NCBI GenBank assembly: GCA_001275005.1
Contig: JWZX01000628.1
Location: forward strand, 1 to 21,106
Direction: 5' to 3'
Source: Chrysochromulina tobinii
Taxonomy: Eukaryota > Haptophyta > Prymnesiales > Chrysochromulinaceae
Length of the DNA stretch: 21,106 bases
The first letter of the stretch is position 1. Each line of letters starts with the position of its first letter. This document shows positions 14,722 to 21,106 of the stretch, piece by piece. The position numbers and the translations under genes were made by a program. A model generated the notes under the pieces. The model was not told the DNA's origin. It worked only from the letters and a program-made list of their open reading frames with translations, and did no database searches.

Positions 14722-17700
14722 ATGTCGGTGGTGGCCACTGTGGAGGGCGTTCTCGACGAGCCGCCCGAGGCCATGGACTTCTCGCTCATGTTCGGTGCGG
14801 CGGCGAGCGACGTACAGCAGCATCCGCTGCGCTCGCCGCTGCGCTCGTCTCGACCCGCGCCGGGCCCCAGCATTGCGTGTGCCCTCGAAGGCGCCCACCC
14901 TGTCCTTCTGTTGAAGCACGGTGCACCAATCCCGACGGTGGACTTTGGCGATGTGGCGCCAAAAACCACGGAGAAGCGCATCCTCGTGCTGCACAACGAC
15001 AGCACACGCACCCAGCGCGTCGATCTGCGCCCCACTTCCATTGACAAGCGCGACGCGTTGCGAGTCTACCCGACGTCCATGGAGCTTGAGCCGGGCGGCT
15101 CGCGCGAGATGGAGATCAGCTGGGCCCCCATCACTGCCGGCGCCAAAATGAGCAAGAAGTTCGACTTCATGTGGAATGGCGGCTCGTCGGCCCTGAAGGT
15201 CGAACTGCGCGGCGTGTGCGCCAAGTCCACGTCAGTAGCTGCAAAGGTGGCTCCCGCCATCTCGACCGTCGCCACGAAGAAGGCTGGCGGAGCGAGCGTG
15301 AGCAGCGCTAAGCCTTTGGCACCCGTGCGGGATACGAACGCCATCGCGGCCGCGCCGCGCGTCGGCCCCGCCTCCGCGGCCGACCTTGAGGCGGTGCGTG
15401 CACCGTCGGCAGCAAAGCCCTGGCAGGCCGCGAGGGAGGAAAGAGGCACCGTGGCCGCCGCCGCCGACGTCGTCTTCGCGCCGGCGCGCCTGCTGACGCG
15501 CCTGCCGACCGCCACGCCAGCGGCCATGTTCACTCCCGCGAGCCCTGCTCAGGCGCAGGCGGACGCCGAGGCGGCAGCCGCGCAGGACGCGGAATCGGTG
15601 CTGATCGATTTTGGCACCGGATCGCCCGCTGCGCCGCTCGGCGCCTCTGTCGACCCGCTCGCTGACGCCCTCGCGGCGGCGGCGGACGCTCGCTCGATGA
15701 TCCTGGGCATCGTCAGCCCTCCGCCCCCGCCGGCAGACGTGGCGGCAGAGGCTGAGGCGGCGTTCCTCGGCGCGAACTTGGAGCGATTCAATGCGCTCCG
15801 AGGGGCTCCGCGCGCTGAGGACGCTGAGGATGCCTTCGAATCTGCACGCGAGTCGTTGCGCTCGTCGCCTCGGCCTGAAGAGGTATCCCGGCGCGAGGAC
15901 GAGTCGATGCGCGACGAGTACGAGTCCGCCGAGGAGGACGATGGCGATCACGCGCGCGCGCTCGCGCAGGTGGCGTCCGCCGCCTTCGCCGCCTCGCCGC
16001 CGAAGCCGCCGCCTGCTGCGCCCTTGGGGGTAGAGGCCGACGCCGACGCCGACGCCCCGGTCGAGGCGTCGGCATCCAGCTGTCTGCTGGACTTTTCGAG
16101 CTCCTTCGGAGCGGGCGCGAGCCGTGCGCCGCGTCCCTTCCGGCCGGCGGCTTCCGTACCGCAACCAGCTCCGTCCGCGCCCGTGCCGCCGCCGCCTTCA
16201 GACGCCAAGGCGCCGAATGTGACGCGCCGAGCTGTGGCGCTGAGCAAGCCCATGCCTAAGCCTGCCATCGCGCCCGCCACCGTTGCCGAGCCCACCGCCG
16301 TCGAGCCTGCCGCCACGGTCGTCGCCGAGCCGCCGGCCGCCGCCGAGGCTTCGGGCGCCGGCATCGTCCCCGGTCGGCCTCTCAAGCTCTCCCGGAAGCC
16401 AGCCTTGCCCGCCGCCGCGACTGCCGCCGCGCCCGGCGCCGCGCTCGCGCCCAGCGCGTCGAGTGGTGGCGCCGACGCACTCGGTGCCTACTACGACGAC
16501 AATTGGCGTGAGAAGCGCACCACCGCCTACGCGACGTGGATCAATTTTGCGCTCACGGAGCAGTACCTCGCGCCCGCCACCGATGCGGCTGGCGCCGTCG
16601 CGGGCGACGCTGCTGCTGGCGGCGCCGCCATGGGCGGCTCGAGCGAGCGGCAGCGCATGTCGCTGCGCGAGCTCGAGGCGGGGCTGCAGCAGGCCTCGCT
16701 CCGGGCCAAAATGGCCCGCCTCCTCCGCTCCCCAGAGGTTCGCACACCCCTCGTGCGCATCGAGCAGCAAGTGCAAGAGGACATCATCGCGGTGCGCCCC
16801 ACGCTCAACTTAACGGCCGACGTGGGCCTGCGCACCCATTTGCTCAAGCTGCTCGACTGTTACAACCCTGTGTGGCTGCGCATGGGCGTCGAGGCTCTCA
16901 TTGGAGAGACGGCGCCCGGCGGGCCAGCGGACACGGCCGCGCTGCGCCGCTTTGTCGATAAGCGCGTGCTGACGGCCGGCAAGGCGGCGGCGCCGGCATG
17001 GGTCGCCAAGGAGGGCACGCACTTCGAGGAGGCGGCCAAGAAGGCGGCGGCACACGCTCTCGGGCACCAGCACAGGGCGATTGTGCGTCGTGTGCTCGCG
17101 CTCATCTGGCTACTCGACCATGCGAAGCGCGCGCGCCTTCTGCGCGCGGACCCGTGCCTCTTCCGTCCGCGGCTGGTCGTTCGCTCCTCGCGCCAGCTGG
17201 CCAATGAGTTCTCGAAGCACTTCCTCTCGGGTGGCATCGGCGACATCAACCGGCACCTGGGCACCCTCGGCGTGAAATTGCTCCATGAACAGACGCCCCT
17301 CGACGAGTACGACTTCACAATCGCCAAGGGCCTCGGCGCCGAGCTACGCGATGGCGTGCGCCTATGCAAGCTCGTCGACCTCTGCACCGCGCAGCTCGTC
17401 GCCGCCGCGGCCGGCGAGGGCGGTGAGGGGGCAGTGGCGACGGCCGCGTCGGAGGGGGGCATCACCGCACTCACGCTCGTACCCGCCGAGAATCTCAGCC
17501 GCAAGACGCACAACGCGCGGCTCGCGCTGCAGCGCATGGCGGGCTGCGGACTGCTCGCCGGGCTCGATGGCCTCGAAGGCGACGCGGCGCGCTTGGGCGC
17601 CGAGCTCAAGGCGCGCGCCGACCTCGTCGTCAAGGGGCACACCGAGGCGACCCTCGACGTGCTGTGGGGCCTCATTTCCAAGGGCGTCATGCCCAGGCTC

Positions 17701-20700
17701 GCGCCCACACGCTCGGTGCAGCGCGAGGTCGAGCGCGCACACAAGATCGCCAAGCGCACGCACGGTGCGATCGTGCTCCCCGGGGCCCAGTACGCCGCCG
17801 CCGCCGACGCGGACGTGAGCGTGCGCCTGAACGCGTGGCTCACGGCTGTGTGCGCGGCACGTGGCCTGCGACTGCTCGATGTTGGGCGCGCGCTGCAGGA
17901 TGGCGTCGCCCTGTGCCTGGTGCTTCGTCACTATCTACCGGCCGAGGCGCTCGCGACGGCGCCCTCTTACGCGGGTGCCGCCGCCCCCGCGCTGCCCACG
18001 GACGACGAGCTTCCGGCGCTGGCGCGGGCGAGCCACGCGGCCGCCTTGGAAGGGCGCTCGCTGAGCGGCGCGTCCCTTCGATCGGCGGAGGAGCGGCTGG
18101 CCGCGGTGGCGGCGGCGGTGGCGGCCCTCGGATGCGTGCCTCCGCTCGTCGGTCCAACGGACGCGCACGGATGCGGCCCCGATGAGCACGTGAGCAGCCT
18201 GTACCTCGCTTGCCTCTTCGGCCGCCTCACCCAGGTCGGCCAGCAGGCGAGCGCTGCCAGCGCACTCCAGGGCGCGTGGCGCAGCCGACACCTGCACGTC
18301 AACATGCGCACGATGCTGCGCCGAGCGCTCATGGCAGCGCGCGTGCAGCAGCTGTGGAGGGCGAAGCGGCGCGCAGCGTACGCGCGCCTCACGCTCGACG
18401 CGCGCCGCAAAGTGCGCCGGGCGTTTTCGCATGCCCTCGCCCGCCGCCGCTTCCGGCGTGCTCTGTCGGAGTGCCGCGCCCGTCACGCCGCCCGGCGCAC
18501 CGCCGCCGCAAAGACGATCCAACGGGCCGTGCTCTCGCACGCGCTCATGCTCGCCCTAGGCGCGGCGGCCACCCTGATCCAGGGGAGGGCGCGTGGGCGT
18601 GTGGCGCGCGTCCAGCGGCGCGCCGCCCTGGGCGCGTGCGTGCGGCTGCAGGCGGCGGCGCGCCGGATGCGGGCGGCGCGTGTGGTCGCGACCAGGCGTG
18701 AGGCCAAGCGCGCTGCGGCGCACCGGGCCTGGCTGCGCGAGCAAGCCGCCATCGCCCTTCAAGCCACCGCCCGGCGCGCTCGCGCACGCCGTGTGCTCGT
18801 CACGGCGCGAGTGGCCGTCACGGCTCTGCAGGCGGCCGGACGGCGCCGCCTGTGCGTCCTCTCTCTGCGCCGGTCGATTGCGGCGGCTGTCGCTGCCCAG
18901 ACGGCCTGGCGCCGGTGCTCGGCGGTCGTGCATCTCCAAGTTGCACGTGCAGCCGCCGTGGCGTTGCAGGCAGCGTCCCGGGCGAGGCGTGCGCGCCAGC
19001 GTGCCCTGCAGCTGCGCACGCACCGAGCGGCGGCCGTGCGGGCGGCCGCTATCCGGGTGGCCGCGACTCGCCTCCAAGCGGCGGCACGTCGCCACCTCGC
19101 GCGCGCTCATTTTGGCGCCGCGACCGCCGCCGTCACGCGGCTCGCTGCCGCCCAACGTCGACGCGTGTGTCAGCGCTCACTACGGCGCGCCATCGCGGCG
19201 GCCGTCGTGCTCGAAGCGGCGGCGAGGCGCTTTGCGGCCGTGACGACGCTCGCGACGGCGATCCACGCGGCGACAATCGTGCAGGCGGCTGCGCGCCGTC
19301 TCGCAGCGATCGAGCTGTGCGATCTCAAGCGTGCGGCGGCGGCAAAGCGGCGGGCCGAGCTCGAGGCCGCCATCACCCTCGCCGCCGCCGCACGCCGCAT
19401 GGGCGCGCGCCGCCGCCTCGCGGCATCCCGCGCCGCTGCCACCACCCTCTCGGCCGCTGCCCGCGGCTGCCGTGCGCGCTGCGCCCTCAGCCGCGCACGC
19501 CGCGCCGCAACCACGCTGCAGGCCGCCATGCGTCGTAAGGTGGCGATGCGGCTGCGCAAGGTGCTGGCGGCGAAGGCGATGGCGGTCAGCGCGATGCGGC
19601 TGCGGGCGGCGACGCGGTTGCAGGCCACCTTCCGTGGCGCACGGCTGCGCGTGGTGCTCGCGGCGAGGGCGATGGCAGCGTCGCGGCTCGCCGCTGGCTG
19701 GCGGATGCGCATGGCACGGCGCGGGCTGTGCCTCGCGTGCTCGAGTGCGGCATGCGTGCAGGGCGCAGCGCGCGGCCGCCTCGCGCGCCGTCTTGCGTGC
19801 CGTGTCCGACGCGCCATCGTGTCGCTGCAATCGGCGGCACGCCGCGCACGAGCGTACGACGCTCGCCGTCGGCTGGTCGCCGAGCGCGCGCGCCGGCAGC
19901 GTGCCGCCACGGTGGTGCAGCGTATGGCGCGCGCGAGAGCCGCCCGCGCATTCGCCCGTAGGCTGCGCGCTCTCGCACACCTTGCCGCGATCTCCAAGCT
20001 GCATGCGGCTGCAAAGCTCGTGCAGTGCGTCACGCGTCGCCGGCAGGCGCTCCGCTGGCGCCGGCAGGCGGCGACCAAGCTGGCCGCAGCGGCTCGAAAG
20101 CGTCAGGCCGTGCGGAGGATGCGCCTCGTGCGCTGGATGATCCGGCGGATCCAGGCGCGCATGCGCGCGCGGCGCACCCGAAGCCGGGTGTACAAGCGCA
20201 TGCCGCGCCTCGCCGAGATTGCGTCTCGCGCCGAGAAGGCGCGGCTCGCAGCTCTGGCCGACCCATCGCTCTGGCTGTGCAACCGGACGAACGCGGCGCT
20301 CAAGACGCTGCTGAGCTCGACGGTCCTGGGCGACGTGATGCGCGCCGTGAGCTCGCTCGAGATGTTCACGCTCATCGCGCCGTACGTGTGCGAGCGCATG
20401 GTGGCTGAGGGTGCGGTGCATGTGCTGCTCGACTCCTTTGCCCGTTCCAACCGCTCGCCGCCGCACCTGAAGGTTATCGGGCACGGGCTGCGTGCGCTGC
20501 TCAACATCGCCAAGCACGAAGCACTGCGGCCGTCGCTGCATGAGCACCCGGATGTGGTGCCCGCGCTCACCGACATCGTGCGCCAAAACTACGACAAGCC
20601 CGCCTCACACGGGCTGCTCTGGGATGCCACCGCTCTGCTCGTCAGGCTCGCGCAGCATGCGCCCGAGGGCTGGGCGGCGCGTGTGCGCACCGAGAGCTCC

Positions 20701-21106
20701 AAGCATCTCAAGCAGCTCGAGTCGGTGCATGCAATGCTCATGCGCAAGCATCCGGATGAGCCCGCTGCCAGCAAGCCCGGCGCAAAGCCCGGCGCAAAGC
20801 CCGGCGCGACGCGTCCTGCCATGCCGCCGGCACCGAGCAGCCGACCGACCAACGCTACGGCGCAGCCGGTCGACCTGGGCGCTCAGAGCATGCGTGGACT
20901 TCGGCAGGTGCTCGCCACAATTGGCGCCGTCCCGGGCGCGGCCACACCACTCGCTGAACAGACGGCCAATGAGCCTGCCCCCGCGGCGCCGCCGCCCCCT
21001 AAGAAGGCGGCTGCACCTCCCAAGGAAGCACCTCTGCCCAAGGCACCATCCAAGGAGGTGCCTCCACCCAAGGCGCCGCCCATGGCACCGCCCAAGGAAG
21101 CACCTC
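14722..21106 (+). CDS. ASPM: ASPM (abnormal spindle) homologue, 3' end beyond the window
   Basis: One frame is open from ATG 14722 to the right edge: at least 2128 codons with no stop and no intron. Order: ASH domain (about 60-167; VDFGDVAPKTTEKRILVLHN and ISWAPITAGAKMSKKFDF); a disordered Ala/Pro-rich part (170-580); the ASPM-specific block starting YYDDNWREKRTTAYATWINF (about 590) and including LLDCYNPVWLRMGVEALIGE (about 710-729); a first calponin-homology domain (about 779-993; FLSGGIGDINRHL, QTPLDEYDF, LRDGVRLCKLVD); a second (about 1033-1169; LQDGVALCLVLRHYLP) with an insertion; about 24 IQ-like units (1174-1817); an armadillo-like region (about 1849-1990); and a Pro/Lys repeat tail. 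ASPM binds calmodulin through IQ motifs and organises microtubule minus ends at spindle poles. This domain order identifies the family firmly. ATG 14722 is the first after in-frame stops. Animal ASPM genes have many introns; this one shows none. Confidence 0.95.
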   Translation, partial: MSVVATVEGVLDEPPEAMDFSLMFGAAASDVQQHPLRSPLRSSRPAPGPSIACALEGAHPVLLLKHGAPIPTVDFGDVAPKTTEKRILVLHNDSTRTQRVDLRPTSIDKRDALRVYPTSMELEPGGSREMEISWAPITAGAKMSKKFDFMWNGGSSALKVELRGVCAKSTSVAAKVAPAISTVATKKAGGASVSSAKPLAPVRDTNAIAAAPRVGPASAADLEAVRAPSAAKPWQAAREERGTVAAAADVVFAPARLLTRLPTATPAAMFTPASPAQAQADAEAAAAQDAESVLIDFGTGSPAAPLGASVDPLADALAAAADARSMILGIVSPPPPPADVAAEAEAAFLGANLERFNALRGAPRAEDAEDAFESARESLRSSPRPEEVSRREDESMRDEYESAEEDDGDHARALAQVASAAFAASPPKPPPAAPLGVEADADADAPVEASASSCLLDFSSSFGAGASRAPRPFRPAASVPQPAPSAPVPPPPSDAKAPNVTRRAVALSKPMPKPAIAPATVAEPTAVEPAATVVAEPPAAAEASGAGIVPGRPLKLSRKPALPAAATAAAPGAALAPSASSGGADALGAYYDDNWREKRTTAYATWINFALTEQYLAPATDAAGAVAGDAAAGGAAMGGSSERQRMSLRELEAGLQQASLRAKMARLLRSPEVRTPLVRIEQQVQEDIIAVRPTLNLTADVGLRTHLLKLLDCYNPVWLRMGVEALIGETAPGGPADTAALRRFVDKRVLTAGKAAAPAWVAKEGTHFEEAAKKAAAHALGHQHRAIVRRVLALIWLLDHAKRARLLRADPCLFRPRLVVRSSRQLANEFSKHFLSGGIGDINRHLGTLGVKLLHEQTPLDEYDFTIAKGLGAELRDGVRLCKLVDLCTAQLVAAAAGEGGEGAVATAASEGGITALTLVPAENLSRKTHNARLALQRMAGCGLLAGLDGLEGDAARLGAELKARADLVVKGHTEATLDVLWGLISKGVMPRLAPTRSVQREVERAHKIAKRTHGAIVLPGAQYAAAADADVSVRLNAWLTAVCAARGLRLLDVGRALQDGVALCLVLRHYLPAEALATAPSYAGAAAPALPTDDELPALARASHAAALEGRSLSGASLRSAEERLAAVAAAVAALGCVPPLVGPTDAHGCGPDEHVSSLYLACLFGRLTQVGQQASAASALQGAWRSRHLHVNMRTMLRRALMAARVQQLWRAKRRAAYARLTLDARRKVRRAFSHALARRRFRRALSECRARHAARRTAAAKTIQRAVLSHALMLALGAAATLIQGRARGRVARVQRRAALGACVRLQAAARRMRAARVVATRREAKRAAAHRAWLREQAAIALQATARRARARRVLVTARVAVTALQAAGRRRLCVLSLRRSIAAAVAAQTAWRRCSAVVHLQVARAAAVALQAASRARRARQRALQLRTHRAAAVRAAAIRVAATRLQAAARRHLARAHFGAATAAVTRLAAAQRRRVCQRSLRRAIAAAVVLEAAARRFAAVTTLATAIHAATIVQAAARRLAAIELCDLKRAAAAKRRAELEAAITLAAAARRMGARRRLAASRAAATTLSAAARGCRARCALSRARRAATTLQAAMRRKVAMRLRKVLAAKAMAVSAMRLRAATRLQATFRGARLRVVLAARAMAASRLAAGWRMRMARRGLCLACSSAACVQGAARGRLARRLACRVRRAIVSLQSAARRARAYDARRRLVAERARRQRAATVVQRMARARAARAFARRLRALAHLAAISKLHAAAKLVQCVTRRRQALRWRRQAATKLAAAARKRQAVRRMRLVRWMIRRIQARMRARRTRSRVYKRMPRLAEIASRAEKARLAALADPSLWLCNRTNAALKTLLSSTVLGDVMRAVSSLEMFTLIAPYVCERMVAEGAVHVLLDSFARSNRSPPHLKVIGHGLRALLNIAKHEALRPSLHEHPDVVPALTDIVRQNYDKPASHGLLWDATALLVRLAQHAPEGWAARVRTESSKHLKQLESVHAMLMRKHPDEPAASKPGAKPGAKPGATRPAMPPAPSSRPTNATAQPVDLGAQSMRGLRQVLATIGAVPGAATPLAEQTANEPAPAAPPPPKKAAAPPKEAPLPKAPSKEVPPPKAPPMAPPKEAP
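18241..20172 (+). repeat. Array of about 24 IQ-like calmodulin-binding units within ASPM
   Basis: Units have the form (I/L/V)QxxxR(R/G)xxxR, for example LIQGRARGRVAR, LQAAARRMRAAR, LQATFRGARLR and IQARMRARRTR. About 18 retain the central Gln; in about six it is replaced by Ala, Ser or Glu (for example LAAAARRM, VLEAAARRF). The region is dominated by Ala and Arg, reflecting GC-rich codons. Confidence 0.85.
20773..20808 (+). repeat. 12-base tandem repeat encoding KPGA x3
   Basis: AAGCCCGGCGCA is repeated three times (the last ends in G) and encodes Lys-Pro-Gly-Ala in the tail of ASPM, after the armadillo-like region. Confidence 0.95.
20986..21106 (+). repeat. Imperfect Pro/Lys/Ala repeat at the C-terminal tail of ASPM
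   Basis: The last 40 visible codons are imperfect repeats built from PPKEAP, LPKAP, SKEVP and PPKAP. They continue to the window edge, so the true C-terminus is not seen. The tract is low complexity and basic, possibly a disordered microtubule- or protein-binding tail. Confidence 0.8.

Noticed and set aside
15232-16164. Minus-strand open frame (310 codons) opposite the ASPM linker
   Set aside because: Arg/Gly-rich antisense of low-complexity Ala/Pro coding sequence; no motif.
16860-17843. Minus-strand open frame (327 codons) opposite the ASPM CH region
   Set aside because: Antisense shadow, Ser/Arg/Ala-rich, no recognisable domain, while the plus strand shows conserved CH-domain motifs.
19180-20586. 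Long minus-strand open frame (468 codons) opposite ASPM
   Set aside because: It is antisense to the IQ/armadillo region, is Arg/His/Ala-rich with no domain, and the plus strand encodes clear ASPM sequence. Long shadow frames are expected in GC-rich coding DNA.

Overview
The window looks like nuclear DNA of a GC-rich, intron-poor, unicellular eukaryotic alga or protist. The genes encode eukaryotic families: an ASPM spindle protein, a NEK-type kinase, an R2R3 MYB factor, ankyrin/EF-hand and cyclic-nucleotide-binding proteins, a type II membrane GT31-like glycosyltransferase and plant-type LRRs. They are separated by only about 140-590 bases and sit on both strands without operon structure. GC-driven Ala/Arg/Pro richness, triplet and hexamer microsatellites, and a cysteine-containing LRR protein of a kind common in algae make a haptophyte or similar GC-rich alga my best guess. 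That assignment is inference and I hold it weakly.

Layout, left to right: the 3' end of a Pro/Ala-rich protein resembling flagellar or basal-body proteins (+); a membrane-anchored thioredoxin/NADPH-thioredoxin reductase fusion (+); a PDZ-like/ankyrin/EF-hand protein (-), convergent with it; a NEK-like protein kinase (+), divergent from the ankyrin gene across a 168-base shared promoter; an R2R3 MYB factor (+) whose 3' part lies in another frame; a protein with two cyclic-nucleotide-binding folds (-); a GT31-like glycosyltransferase (+), divergent from it across 215 bases; a small LRR protein (+); and finally a very large ASPM homologue (+), open from 14722 to the right edge (at least 2128 codons, no stop, no visible intron).

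Several products (the flagellar-like fragment, NEK kinase and ASPM, possibly the cyclic-nucleotide and ankyrin/EF-hand proteins) belong to families that act at microtubules, cilia, centrosomes or spindle poles. There is no direct evidence that they form one pathway, but an 11-base sequence, GTTACATGTAC or nearly so, occurs upstream of both the NEK/ankyrin pair and ASPM. The most unusual protein is the thioredoxin-reductase fusion: its thioredoxin precedes the reductase, the reverse of plant and cyanobacterial NTRC, and a membrane segment and SAP-like helices come before it.

No tRNA, rRNA, CRISPR array, transposase or viral gene was recognised.
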